This document shows, piece by piece, positions 18,944 through 27,735 of a DNA stretch of 64,000 nucleotides. The position numbers were made by a program, and so were the translations under genes. How positions within the stretch are numbered: position 1 is the first letter of the stretch; each line of letters begins with the position of its first letter. The stretch comes from JAJFJD01 sp965228425 (lineage in GTDB: Bacteria > Pseudomonadota > Alphaproteobacteria > UBA8366): NCBI GenBank assembly GCA_965228425.1, contig OZ245815.1, positions 3,844,001 to 3,908,000 on the forward strand, in the 5' to 3' direction. A model generated the notes under the pieces. It ran no database searches. It was not told the DNA's origin and worked only from the letters and a program-made list of their open reading frames with translations.

Positions 18944-19569
18944 GCGCGCCCTCGCGGTTGTTCCTCGTTGACGGGGCGATTGGCCGGCTCCGCCTGGGTC
19001 GATGGCGGTGCGTCGATAAAGGCGCCTCGACCCGTCACCCACATATAGAGATAACAGGTTCCCGACGTCACCGTGGTTGCCGCGACCAGGTATTCCAACG
19101 CGGTAATCACCGGCATGTCGGCGAATTCGAACGTTAATTCCGCCAAAACCACTGCCGCCAGAACTATTTGAGCGACGGTATTCACCTTACTGATGAACAA
19201 CGGTTGCATCTTGACCGGCCGGTCGATGAGCTGCGAAAGCACCGTTCCGCCCACGATCAGGACGTCCCGGAACACCACAAGGATCACGAGCCAAAGCGCG
19301 ATGTATTCCTGCAGGCCGAGGGTCACATAGACCCCGACCAACATGACCTTGTCGGCGATAGGATCGAGGTAACTGCCGAGTTCGCTCTCCACCCGGAACC
19401 TTTTGGCGATAAAGCCATCCACGCCATCGGAAATACCGGCTGCGACGAAAAGCCAGAATGCCGCCCACAACGCGTCCGTCGCGATCAGCCATACCATAAG
19501 CGGTACGGCGATCAATCGGCCGAGCGTTATCAAATTCGGTATACTGCTCAGGAGCATGTGCTGGCTCAC
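18940..19569 (-). CDS. CDP-alcohol phosphatidyltransferase family protein
   Basis: This 209-residue membrane enzyme has the family signature as SDGVDGFIAKRF...GSYLDPIADK, that is D-x2-D-G-x2-A-(K)...G-x3-D-x3-D, with Lys in place of the usual Arg. It transfers a phosphatidyl group from a CDP-alcohol to a second alcohol, as in phosphatidylglycerol-phosphate or cardiolipin synthesis. Several membrane helices are visible. Met5 (MLLSSIPNLI) is an alternative start. A second PgsA may exist elsewhere in the genome, so I give no symbol. Confidence 0.85.
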   Translation of the reverse strand: MSQHMLLSSIPNLITLGRLIAVPLMVWLIATDALWAAFWLFVAAGISDGVDGFIAKRFRVESELGSYLDPIADKVMLVGVYVTLGLQEYIALWLVILVVFRDVLIVGGTVLSQLIDRPVKMQPLFISKVNTVAQIVLAAVVLAELTFEFADMPVITALEYLVAATTVTSGTCYLYMWVTGRGAFIDAPPSTQAEPANRPVNEEQPRGRA

Positions 19570-19605
19570 GGCTGGCCTGCCTGATGCTGCGACGACACCG
19601 GGAGG

Positions 19606-20718
19606 CTACTCGGCGGCGCGCGGCCGGACGACCCAACCACCCCGCTCCAATTCATAGGACATATCGAGATCCTTGAGGGCGAGCGCTCGGCGCAATTGTT
19701 CGGGTTCCCCGAGGAACGTCACGTCGATTTGGGCTTCGCGGATGGACAATCGGGCCACATCCATCTGGCGCACCGACGGCACGCCGGTGATCTTCCGTTT
19801 CACGGCCAACCAGTCGCCGAGCCGGACAATGGGAACAAGAACCCGTATGCGCTGTTCCGACCCGGTCTGCTGTAGGTTATCGGATTTCCACGCTTCCTCG
19901 AGGCCGGCGATCATTTCTTCAACGGCAAGATCGAATAATCCGGCGACATCGGAACCCTCGCGTCCTTTGAAGCCGCGCGTGAAATCGCGCGCTGGCTCAC
20001 CGGGTTGATGCTGCGTCATAGTGACATTCAGTACAGGCACATTCGTCACAGGATCGACGCTGAGCTGTCCCAGCGCCACATAGACACCGAACGCTTTGTA
20101 TTTCTTGGCGATCGCGTCGAGCCGGGCGGCATCCCCGACCACGGCCTGCTCGGCGCTGATCTCCGAGATATCCGACAAATCCCGCAGCGGCAGGACCAAC
20201 GGCAACAACCCGGTCGGCGGTTCGCGCCGCAACCAGGCGTCAAACCACGGATTGGGCTCGTCCCAAAGCAGCCTCGACCCGGCACTTTCATATACCGGCA
20301 ATACCAGGTTCGGGCGGCTGGCGACTTCCGCATAGGGCACGCCAAGGCCACCGACCAGTGTTCTCACGGCCTCAGGCTTGAAACGCACGTTGAGCGCTGC
20401 GAGATACCGTCCGCCACCGAACTTCTCTTCGGACACCGCGAAGTCACGCAGTGCCGACGCGACAAGCCCGTCGGTGACCTCTGGCAATTTGCCGTGATCG
20501 GTGCGCAACGTGAGCCGCTCGAGAAGTGTCCTCAACGCATCCCGTTGCGCCTTGGCAATGCCGACGCCCTTCGCGGAGACCTCATCCGTCGCCCGTTCGT
20601 CCACCCGGACGTTCGAGACGGAATAGATATCCGCCGCGGAAAGCGGCTGGGAAAAGACCAAGGCAATAAGCAGAAAGAAGGCTATGCCGAGGCGATCAAA
20701 ACCCCGCAAATGGAGCAT
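19606..20718 (-). CDS. DUF2066 domain protein, predicted exported
   Basis: This 370-residue protein has a clear signal peptide at residues 1-30 (LGIAFFLLIALVFSQPLSAAD). The mature start, IYSVSNVRVDERATD, matches the DUF2066 family, followed by AQRDALRTLLERLT. The family's function is unknown; some homologues sit beside purM/purN or hda as here. The ATG at 20718 is chosen for the signal peptide; the frame extends 18 codons upstream. It heads the minus-strand run DUF2066 - PgsA-like - AI-2E - hdaA - SDR and is divergent from purM across 64 bp. Confidence 0.82.
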   Translation of the reverse strand: MLHLRGFDRLGIAFFLLIALVFSQPLSAADIYSVSNVRVDERATDEVSAKGVGIAKAQRDALRTLLERLTLRTDHGKLPEVTDGLVASALRDFAVSEEKFGGGRYLAALNVRFKPEAVRTLVGGLGVPYAEVASRPNLVLPVYESAGSRLLWDEPNPWFDAWLRREPPTGLLPLVLPLRDLSDISEISAEQAVVGDAARLDAIAKKYKAFGVYVALGQLSVDPVTNVPVLNVTMTQHQPGEPARDFTRGFKGREGSDVAGLFDLAVEEMIAGLEEAWKSDNLQQTGSEQRIRVLVPIVRLGDWLAVKRKITGVPSVRQMDVARLSIREAQIDVTFLGEPEQLRRALALKDLDMSYELERGGWVVRPRAAE

Positions 20719-20782
20719 TACAAATATTCCCGGATGAAGTATCTTCGGCGCCCAGTTTATACCGCTTACCACCGAGGACGCT

Positions 20783-21853
20783 ATAGCTCCAAAGTCACCC
20801 AGGAACGGCCTGACCTACCGGGATGCCGGTGTCGATATCGATGCCGGGAATAGGCTGGTCGAGGCAATCAAGCCGATGGCAAAATCCACCATTCGCCCCG
20901 GCGCGGACGCCGCGCTGGGCGGATTCGGCGGACTGTTCGACCTGAAAGCCGCAGGATTCAAGGATCCCGTGCTTGTTGCCGCGACCGACGGCGTCGGCAC
21001 CAAGCTGATGGTCGCGATCGCCGCGAATCGCCATGGCACGATCGGCATCGACCTCGTCGCCATGTGCGTCAATGATCTGGTGGTGCAAGGCGCAGAACCT
21101 CTGTTCTTCCTGGATTACTTCGCAACCGGCAAGATCGAGCCGGAGATCGCCGAATCGATCGTCGGTGGCATCGCCGAGGGATGCCGCCAAGCCGGATGCG
21201 CGCTGATCGGCGGCGAAACGGCCGAGATGCCGGGCCTCTACGACGGCTCCCACTACGACCTAGCGGGCTTCAGCGTCGGCGCGGCCGAACGCGGCGCGTT
21301 GCTCGGCGGACGCGATGCCCGGGCGGGGGACGTCATCCTCGGCCTGGCGTCAAACGGGCTACACTCGAACGGATATTCCTTGGCGCGGAAGGTGGTGGAA
21401 GACAGCGGCCTGGACTATGCGGATGCCGCGCCCTTCGCGCCGGACCGAACGGTCGGCGAAGCGCTGCTCGACCCAACCCGGATCTATGTGCGGAGCTGCC
21501 TCGCTGCCATCGCCGCAGCGGATGGCGGTGTGCATGGACTGGCGCATATCACCGGCGGCGGGCTGACCGAAAATCTGCCCCGCGTCCTGCCCGATGACGT
21601 GGCCGCCCATATCGATCTGTCTTCATGGAGCATTCCGCCCGTGTTCACCTGGCTGGCGGACGCGGGCGGAATCGAAGACCGCGAACTGATGCGGACGTTC
21701 AATTGCGGTATCGGCATGGCGATCATCGTCGATCCCGACGCGGCAGACGCGGTCACGAGCGCGCTGGAGGAACATGGCGAGACGGTCATTTCCGTCGGCG
21801 CCGTCCATCGACGCACCGGGGATCCGGTTCGGTATTCGAAGGGTGGGGCATGA
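20783..21853 (+). CDS. purM: Phosphoribosylformylglycinamidine cyclo-ligase
   Basis: PurM makes aminoimidazole ribotide, step 5 of purine synthesis. Core motifs are present: MGGFGG-like GGFGGLFDLK, TDGVGTK, HSNGYSLARKV and ITGGGLTENLPR. Conserved family sequence (LTYRDAGVDIDAGNRLV) lies in frame before the first ATG (20876), but no ATG, GTG or TTG precedes it after the stop at 20735. The best-placed start is ATA at 20783, five bases after GAGG (20774-20777), giving 356 residues; CTG at 20810 is possible. An ATG start would delete the conserved N-terminus. The stop overlaps purN by 4 bp (ATGA). Confidence 0.9.
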   Translation: MAPKSPRNGLTYRDAGVDIDAGNRLVEAIKPMAKSTIRPGADAALGGFGGLFDLKAAGFKDPVLVAATDGVGTKLMVAIAANRHGTIGIDLVAMCVNDLVVQGAEPLFFLDYFATGKIEPEIAESIVGGIAEGCRQAGCALIGGETAEMPGLYDGSHYDLAGFSVGAAERGALLGGRDARAGDVILGLASNGLHSNGYSLARKVVEDSGLDYADAAPFAPDRTVGEALLDPTRIYVRSCLAAIAAADGGVHGLAHITGGGLTENLPRVLPDDVAAHIDLSSWSIPPVFTWLADAGGIEDRELMRTFNCGIGMAIIVDPDAADAVTSALEEHGETVISVGAVHRRTGDPVRYSKGGA

Positions 21854-22506
21854 CGGACAAGTTGAAGGTCGGTGTCTTGATCTCCGGGCGCGGCACGAAC
21901 TTGCAGGCGCTGATCGACGCCTGCGCGAAGCCCGGGTTCCCGGCCACCATCGCACTGGTAATCTCTAATGTCGAAGGCGCGTTCGGGCTTCAGCGTGCCG
22001 AAAAGGCGGGCATTGCAACGCGGGTCATTCGCCATCAATCCTTCGACAGCAGGGCCGACTTCGATGCGGCGGTCGATTCCGCGCTCAAGAAGTCGAGGAT
22101 AGAACTGGTCTGCCTCGCCGGTTTCATGCGGCTTTTGACGGCGGATTTCGTCGATGCCTGGCGCGACCGCATGATCAACATTCATCCGTCGCTTCTGCCG
22201 GCCTTCAAGGGCCTCGACACCTATCAACGGGCGCTCGACACCGGGGTCAAGATCGCGGGCTGCACCGTCCATTTCGTCCGCGTGGAGATGGATGACGGAC
22301 CGATCATCGTCCAGGCGGCGGTGCCGATTCTCCCCGGTGACGATAGCGACCGGCTGGCGGCCCGTATCCTGGAGAAAGAACATGTCGCCTATCCGCTGGC
22401 CTTGCGACTCATCGCCGAAGGCAAGGTCAGGGTGGTCGACGAAATTGCCCATGTCGACAATGGCGCACCGTCGACGGAATCGTTGATCAATCCATCGGCA
22501 AACTGA
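21850..22506 (+). CDS. purN: Phosphoribosylglycinamide formyltransferase
   Basis: This 218-residue enzyme transfers a formyl group from 10-formyltetrahydrofolate to GAR in purine synthesis. The start shows VGVLISGRGTNLQALID. The catalytic Asn-His motif is MINIHPSLLPAFKG, with the conserved Asp in VRVEMDDGPIIVQA. The ATG overlaps the purM stop (ATGA), the common purM-purN coupling. The length is normal; the last 15 residues are not conserved in families I remember. Confidence 0.95.
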   Translation: MTDKLKVGVLISGRGTNLQALIDACAKPGFPATIALVISNVEGAFGLQRAEKAGIATRVIRHQSFDSRADFDAAVDSALKKSRIELVCLAGFMRLLTADFVDAWRDRMINIHPSLLPAFKGLDTYQRALDTGVKIAGCTVHFVRVEMDDGPIIVQAAVPILPGDDSDRLAARILEKEHVAYPLALRLIAEGKVRVVDEIAHVDNGAPSTESLINPSAN

Positions 22507-22574
22507 CCGGACGGACTTGCGCAACGCGACGGACCGTTATACCTACAGGGATAAATCTACTTCGGAGGGAAAGA

Positions 22575-22715
22575 ATGGCGACCGAACCGCAAATGCAGCA
22601 TTTGAGCGCGCCGCAGGCAAACATTCAGACGTGGAACAACGTCACCCGGCTAATCCTCGTTTCCAGTATCGCGATTGCCATTCTACTGATCGTGATGGCG
22701 CTGACGCTGCTTTAA
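22575..22715 (+). CDS. Small single-span membrane protein, possibly aa3 oxidase subunit IV-like
   Basis: This 46-codon ORF has a strong GGAGG ribosome-binding site 6 bases before the ATG. The product starts MATEPQMQHLSAPQ, has a tryptophan-containing amphipathic part (IQTWNNVTRL) and ends in one hydrophobic helix (about residues 27-46). This size and layout resemble the short bacterial aa3-type cytochrome oxidase subunit IV family (COX4_pro_2), but the similarity is loose. It lies alone between purN and ndk with no oxidase genes nearby. I am confident it is a gene, less so of the family. Confidence 0.55.
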   Translation: MATEPQMQHLSAPQANIQTWNNVTRLILVSSIAIAILLIVMALTLL

Positions 22716-22784
22716 AAGCGCAGGCGTCCGCGGCACCCGGCCAGGGATGCCGCCTGCACGTTTCCGGAAATCCAGCATTGAACG

Positions 22785-22817
22785 TCCGCCGCCGGTGCGC
22801 ACACCGGGCGCGGCGGA
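22785..22817 (-). other. GC-rich stem-loop just after ndk
   Basis: Arms TCCGCCGCCGGTG (22785-22797) and CACCGGGCGCGGCGGA (22802-22817) pair with a small bulge. The structure begins 5 bp beyond the ndk stop on the minus strand. No T-run follows on either strand, so it is not a classical intrinsic terminator. It may protect the ndk transcript 3' end. Confidence 0.4.
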
Positions 22818-22822
22818 TGTGA

Positions 22823-23245
22823 TCAGCCGACGATCTCGGTCTGGCTGAAGAAATAAGCGATTTCGATGGCCGCGTTATCCGGGCTATCGGAACCGTGAAC
22901 CGAGTTCGCCTCGATCGATTCACCGAAATCCTTGCGGATCGTGCCATCGTCCGCATTCGCCGGGTTGGTCGCGCCCATGATGTCACGGTTCCCGGTAACG
23001 GCATTGTCGCCCTCCAGAACCTGCACAACGACCGGACCCGAAGACATAAAGTCGCAGAGATCCCCGAAAAAGGCCCGTTCCTTATGGACGGCATAGAAAC
23101 CCTCGGCCTGTTCCCGCGTCATGTAAATGCGCTTCTGCGCCACGATCCGGAGTCCCGCCTCTTCGAACCTGGCGTTGATCCGTCCGGTTAGGTTTCGACG
23201 TGTCGCATCCGGTTTGATGATGGACAATGTGCGTTCGACTGCCAT
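22823..23245 (-). CDS. ndk: Nucleoside diphosphate kinase
   Basis: This 140-residue enzyme transfers the gamma-phosphate of ATP to other NDPs. It has the N-terminal ERTLSIIKPDATRRNL and the active-site motif NSVHGSDSPDNAAIE with the phosphorylated His. The KERAFFGDLCDFMSSGPVV region is also conserved. Length and sequence are standard. It is transcribed away from the ABC-F gene across about 150 bp. Confidence 0.97.
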   Translation of the reverse strand: MAVERTLSIIKPDATRRNLTGRINARFEEAGLRIVAQKRIYMTREQAEGFYAVHKERAFFGDLCDFMSSGPVVVQVLEGDNAVTGNRDIMGATNPANADDGTIRKDFGESIEANSVHGSDSPDNAAIEIAYFFSQTEIVG

Positions 23246-23392
23246 CGAACTGCCCCCTTGATTGTGTTGGCCGATGTTAAGGCCGCCGGGTTATAGACGC
23301 CCCGCTCCCGTTGAGCAAGCCGATCTTCCTTCCCCAAAAGGGATAATCCTTCACTTTCATATCATTCCCGCGCCGTGCTATCCAACGCCGCC

Positions 23393-25285
23393 ATGCTCTC
23401 TATCCAATCCCTCGGATTCAGGATCGGCGGACGGTCGCTGTTCGAAGACGCGACGGTCCAAATCGGCACCAAACGACGTATTGGTGTCGTGGGCCGCAAT
23501 GGAGCCGGAAAATCGACGCTTTTACAGCTGATTTCGGGCGATCTCACCCCGGATGCCGGTTCCGTATCGATCGGTCCCCGTATTCGCACCGGTTATGTCG
23601 AGCAGTTCACACCATCCGGCGACCGGTCGGTGCTGGACGTGGTGTTGGCCGCCGATACCGAGCGCACCGACTTGCTGCAGGAAGCGGAAACCGCGACCGA
23701 CCCGCACCGGATCGCCGACATCCATACACGGCTGACTGACATCGAGGCTCACGCCGCCCCGGCCCGCGCGGCGACGATCCTCGCCGGTCTCGGATTCGAC
23801 GAGACGACCCAGCAAGGTCCGATCAACGCGCTGTCCGGTGGCTGGCGCATGCGCGTTTCGCTCGCCTCCGTGCTCTTCAGCGCCCCGGATTTGCTGTTAC
23901 TGGACGAACCGACCAACCATCTAGACCTGGAGGCGGCGCTCTGGCTGGAAGGCTACCTCGCTGGCTATCCGCACACATTCCTGTTGGTCAGCCATGACCG
24001 CGGCCTGCTCAACCGGTCCGTCGACGGCATTCTCCACGTGGATGACGGCCGCCTCGCATTGTATCCCGGCGGTTACGACCGGTTCGAGCGGACCCGCCGC
24101 GAGCACCAGGCACGGCAACTGGACGAACGGACCCGGCAACTCCGCGAACGCGAGCGCATCCAGCGTTTCGTCGACCGGTTCCGCGCCCAGGCGAACAAGG
24201 CGCGGCAGGCGCAGAGCCGGATCAAGATGCTCGAACGCATGGAGCCGATCGCGCCTTTGCAGGCGGAATCGGCGATATCCTTCAGCTTTCCCGAGGCGGA
24301 GGAACTGCCCCCACCACTGCTGACCATGGATTCGGCCGCGGTCGGCTACGATCCCGACATCCCGGTTCTGCAACGGCTGAACCTGCGTCTCGACATGGAC
24401 GATCGGATCGGGCTGCTGGGTCAGAACGGCAACGGTAAGAGCACGCTGCTGCGGCTGCTATCGCGCCAGCTCGATGCCCAATCCGGCAGCCTGTCCCTGC
24501 CCCGCAAGCTGCGGGTCGGGTATTTCGCGCAAGACCAGTTGGAGCAACTCGACCCCGAACAGACCGCCCTGGACTATATCCAACGCCTCCTGCCGGATCG
24601 TACCGAGCAGGCCGTGCGCAACCATCTCGGCCAATTCGGGTTTCAGCAGGAAAAGGCGGACCAGCAGGTCGAAAGCCTGTCGGGCGGCGAGCGGGCGCGG
24701 TTGGTCCTGGCCGGCATCTGTTGCGATGCGCCGCAATTGCTGCTGCTGGACGAACCGACCAACCATCTGGACCTGGACGCCCGCGAGGCCCTGCTGCTGG
24801 CGCTGAACGAATACAACGGTGCGGTGATCCTGGTGACCCATGACCACGACCTGCTGGCCCGCGCGGTCGAGCGGCTGTGGCTCGTCGCCGACGGTACCTG
24901 CGTCCCCTACGAGGACGACCTCGACGCCTACCGCCGCAGCCTGATGGAGCAGAAACGCCGGTCGAACGGCGGCGGTGGCAAAACCGCCCCTGCCGCCCCG
25001 CGGCTGTCCAAACGCGACGCCCGCCAATCGCGCGCCAACGCCCGGGCGGCGATCGCACACCTGCGTAAGGCGGTGCGGGACGCGGAATCGGCGCTGGAAA
25101 AACTGACCGCGAAACAAACTAAACTCGCCGCCATCATGGCCGACCCCGCGACCTACGAGAAGCCGACCAGCGAGATCGCAGACCTGGCCAAACGCAAAGC
25201 CGAGTTGGACCGCGAGATCGCCGCTGCGGAAGAAAGCTGGCTGGCCGCGCAGGACGCACTGGAAGCGAGTGCGGGAGAGCCGTAA
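23393..25285 (+). CDS. ABC-F family ATPase
   Basis: This 630-residue soluble protein has two ABC ATPase domains in tandem and no membrane segments. Domain 1: Walker A GRNGAGKST, signature LSGGWRMR, Walker B LLLLDEPTNHLDLE. Domain 2: GQNGNGKST, LSGGERAR, LLLLDEPTNHLDLD. A charged linker (about 225-300) and a C-terminal Lys/Arg/Glu-rich coiled coil (about 535-625) complete it. ABC-F proteins act on the ribosome, adjusting translation; the long C-terminal tail recalls YheS or Uup types. ATG 23393 is chosen over GTG 23375 because homology starts there. Confidence 0.92.
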   Translation: MLSIQSLGFRIGGRSLFEDATVQIGTKRRIGVVGRNGAGKSTLLQLISGDLTPDAGSVSIGPRIRTGYVEQFTPSGDRSVLDVVLAADTERTDLLQEAETATDPHRIADIHTRLTDIEAHAAPARAATILAGLGFDETTQQGPINALSGGWRMRVSLASVLFSAPDLLLLDEPTNHLDLEAALWLEGYLAGYPHTFLLVSHDRGLLNRSVDGILHVDDGRLALYPGGYDRFERTRREHQARQLDERTRQLRERERIQRFVDRFRAQANKARQAQSRIKMLERMEPIAPLQAESAISFSFPEAEELPPPLLTMDSAAVGYDPDIPVLQRLNLRLDMDDRIGLLGQNGNGKSTLLRLLSRQLDAQSGSLSLPRKLRVGYFAQDQLEQLDPEQTALDYIQRLLPDRTEQAVRNHLGQFGFQQEKADQQVESLSGGERARLVLAGICCDAPQLLLLDEPTNHLDLDAREALLLALNEYNGAVILVTHDHDLLARAVERLWLVADGTCVPYEDDLDAYRRSLMEQKRRSNGGGGKTAPAAPRLSKRDARQSRANARAAIAHLRKAVRDAESALEKLTAKQTKLAAIMADPATYEKPTSEIADLAKRKAELDREIAAAEESWLAAQDALEASAGEP

Positions 25286-25331
25286 AAGAACGCCTTTCGC
25301 AAATTCCCGTTACCGCCCCATATAATACGGC

Positions 25332-25823
25332 ATGGAAGGGACCTCGATCCTATCGCTGATGATCTTTATCGCGGCCTGCACCGCGGCGGCCATGTCCGGC
25401 GCGTTCTTTCGCCCGGGGGATTGGTATCGGCGTCTAGACAAACCGTCGTGGCGTCCGCCGGACTGGCTGTTCGGTCCTGTCTGGCTGGTGCTTTACATCA
25501 TGATTGCCGTGTCCGGCTGGCTTGTGTGGCGGTCCGCCGACTTGGAGGAGACGGCCTTGGCATTGACCGTCTATGCCGTCCAGCTTGTATTCAACGCCCT
25601 CTGGTCGGCGGTTTTCTTCGGCCTACGGCGGCCGGATTGGGCCTTCGCCGAGATCATTTGCCTGTGGCTTTCCATCGTGGCGACGATCGCCGCGTTTTAT
25701 CCGCTGAACGCAATCGCTGCCTATATGCTCATCCCCTATGCAGCCTGGGCGAGTTTTGCGGCAGCCCTGAATTTCAAAATCTGGCGCCTGAATCCCGACC
25801 AATCTTCGCGACAAGCGATCTGA
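25332..25823 (+). CDS. tspO: TspO/MBR family tryptophan-rich sensory protein
   Basis: This 163-residue membrane protein has five predicted helices. Family motifs include WYRRLDKPSWRPPDWLFGPVW, VFNALWSAVFFGLRRPDWAF and LIPYAAWASFAAALNFKIWRLNP. TspO binds porphyrins; in Rhodobacter it dampens photosynthesis gene expression in response to oxygen. The window also carries a puc operon with PpsR-type sites about 4 kb away, so a photosynthesis-related role is plausible here. It is convergent with the phosphosulfolactate-synthase-like gene (4 bp between stops). Confidence 0.92.
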   Translation: MEGTSILSLMIFIAACTAAAMSGAFFRPGDWYRRLDKPSWRPPDWLFGPVWLVLYIMIAVSGWLVWRSADLEETALALTVYAVQLVFNALWSAVFFGLRRPDWAFAEIICLWLSIVATIAAFYPLNAIAAYMLIPYAAWASFAAALNFKIWRLNPDQSSRQAI

Positions 25824-25827
25824 TCGG

Positions 25828-26619
25828 CTAACCGTTGTCGAGATAGGGCCGGTAGATCGCATAATCCACCGCACGGCCGATCCCGTAGCGTAACGGCTCG
25901 ATATCCGCGACCTGGTCGTAATTCAAATTGCCGATATTGATCACGGTGCCCATTTCGCGCATGAACCAGCCGATCTGCTTGAGGTCGTTGCTTTCCACCA
26001 TGAGGTTTTCCGGGCCCACCAACGCGAAGAGTTTCTTCAGCCGGTCGGGATGGTCGCCCTCGCCGTCCTTTCCGATCAGCATGTTCACCTCGCCTTCTTC
26101 AAGAATGGCGACCGAAACACCGGCCGCAAGGTATCGGCAGATATCCTCGGCGGCTTGTTCCGGGTCCAGCGGCTGGGTCGGGTTTTTCAGGCCCCATTCG
26201 TAGAACACCTCAAGCCCATCGTCGGCGCAGCGTTTGATGAGGTCGATCTTCAGGTCTTCCGGAAAGGTTATGTAGGTTTCGGAAATCTCGGTCGCTTCCC
26301 AGCCGTGGTCCTTCGTGTAGGCGAGATGGTCCTCGATGGTGCCTTGCGCGTAGGCGAGCTCGGCGACATTGCCGCCCATGAAGGGCTTGATGTCGTGTTC
26401 CTTCAGCATCTCGATCTTCCGGAAGGTGAATTCTTCTGGATAGATCGCATGATAGATCGAGCTGGGCTTGTAATAGTCGATATAGGGTCCGGTGGTCTCG
26501 AGGACGTTCCTCATATCCGCAAGGCTGGCACCCTTGTCCTGAACCAGCGTTCGGCCCACCGTGCGCGGCTTCTTCTGGCGTTCGGCCAACGTCAAATAAG
26601 GATACGTGTGCTGGCTCAT
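25828..26619 (-). CDS. Phosphosulfolactate synthase (ComA)-like TIM-barrel protein
   Basis: This 263-residue protein resembles ComA, which adds sulfite to phosphoenolpyruvate to form (2R)-phosphosulfolactate. Visible family features are YIDYYKPSSIYHAIY, EHDIKPFMGGNVAELAY, EATEISETYITFPED and LMVESNDLKQIGW, arranged as barrel strands. No ComB or ComC homologue is nearby. It is the third gene of a minus-strand unit with an ArsR regulator and a permease (23 bp spacing), so its real substrate may be a metalloid or a sulfur oxyanion; that is inference. ATG 26619 (MSQHTYPYL) is used; the longer upstream frame overlaps the permease gene. Confidence 0.72.
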   Translation of the reverse strand: MSQHTYPYLTLAERQKKPRTVGRTLVQDKGASLADMRNVLETTGPYIDYYKPSSIYHAIYPEEFTFRKIEMLKEHDIKPFMGGNVAELAYAQGTIEDHLAYTKDHGWEATEISETYITFPEDLKIDLIKRCADDGLEVFYEWGLKNPTQPLDPEQAAEDICRYLAAGVSVAILEEGEVNMLIGKDGEGDHPDRLKKLFALVGPENLMVESNDLKQIGWFMREMGTVINIGNLNYDQVADIEPLRYGIGRAVDYAIYRPYLDNG

Positions 26620-26642
26620 TTCCGTTCTCCCAACCGCCCCCA

Positions 26643-27665
26643 TCACAGGAGGCCGAAACCCAGACCAAGCGTGAAGGCGCCGAAAATGGCAAAGCCAAGA
26701 TAAGCGGCGAAAACCGGCGGTTTCGCCAACGCCCATACCGCGATCGCCGCCGGGATCGAGCTGACGCCGCCGGCCAACAAGAAGGCCATGCCCGCCCCGG
26801 GCGCCATGCCCTGCTCGATCAGACCCGACACCAACGGCAGCGCCGCGTAGCCGTTGAGATAGGCGGGAATACCGACCAGCGTCGCACCGGCGATCGTCAT
26901 CCAACCCTCGCCGCCGATCCAACTGCTCACCAACTCACCCGGAATGTAGGCCAGCATCAGGCTTTCCAGGAAGAAGGCGATGGTCAGCCACTTGCCCAGG
27001 AACAGACCGTTGCTGAGCGCGTTCTTCGGGAACAGCGCCCGCCGGTCGGGCTCCCGCCAGAAGGCCCAGACGACATCCTTGCCGCTGCGCACCGAGGCGC
27101 CGCCGCAACCGCCGTCGCCGATCCCCTCGCGCAGGGCATTCGCGAGATGGCCGTTGCGCGTCAGCGCATAGGTCCCGAAGCCGCCGAGCAAGCCCACGGC
27201 GATGGCGGCCGCCGACTTGTAGATCGCGAACTCGAAACCGAGCGTGCCGGCCGTCAGAAAGAACATGGACGGATCCATCAGCGGCGATGCGAGCCAGAAG
27301 GCCATGACCGGCGCGAGCGGGACGCCCATGGACAGCAAGGCGGCAATCAGCGGAATCACGCCGCAGGAACAGAAGGGCGATAGCGCGCCCATCAATGCCG
27401 CGAAGACGATCATGCGCTTGATGTTGCCCGTAAAGGCCTTGGCGATCAGCCGCTCCGCACCGCTCGCCTTGGCATAGGCGGCAATCGCGATCGAGGCCAG
27501 CAGGAACGGCGCCACGCCGACCAGCGCCCGCACCGTGAAGCCAAGACTGTCGACGCCCTGCGACGGCGCGAAGATGAAGAGACCGAGAACGCCGACGGCA
27601 ACGACGACCAAGACTGGATCGATCCTGCTAAGCACGCCGCGACCTGGCAAGGTTATGTCAGCCAT
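26643..27665 (-). CDS. Permease of the DUF318/UPF0718 (ArsP-like) family
   Basis: This 340-residue polytopic protein has about eight membrane segments and the family hallmark FCSCGVIPLIAALLSMG, whose Cys pair is conserved in this permease group. The group includes ArsP, an exporter of trivalent organoarsenicals, as well as many uncharacterised members. A central Gly/Cys-rich loop (GDGGCGGASVRSG) separates the two halves. Regulation by the upstream arsR is likely, since the two genes are co-oriented with 70 bp between them. The true substrate is not known. Confidence 0.82.
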   Translation of the reverse strand: MADITLPGRGVLSRIDPVLVVVAVGVLGLFIFAPSQGVDSLGFTVRALVGVAPFLLASIAIAAYAKASGAERLIAKAFTGNIKRMIVFAALMGALSPFCSCGVIPLIAALLSMGVPLAPVMAFWLASPLMDPSMFFLTAGTLGFEFAIYKSAAAIAVGLLGGFGTYALTRNGHLANALREGIGDGGCGGASVRSGKDVVWAFWREPDRRALFPKNALSNGLFLGKWLTIAFFLESLMLAYIPGELVSSWIGGEGWMTIAGATLVGIPAYLNGYAALPLVSGLIEQGMAPGAGMAFLLAGGVSSIPAAIAVWALAKPPVFAAYLGFAIFGAFTLGLGFGLL

Positions 27666-27735
27666 CGTATCCGTCTCCGTTGTTCCAACAGCATGTATTC
27701 CAACATTTGTCGAAATACCGATCCAAAAAAAACCG

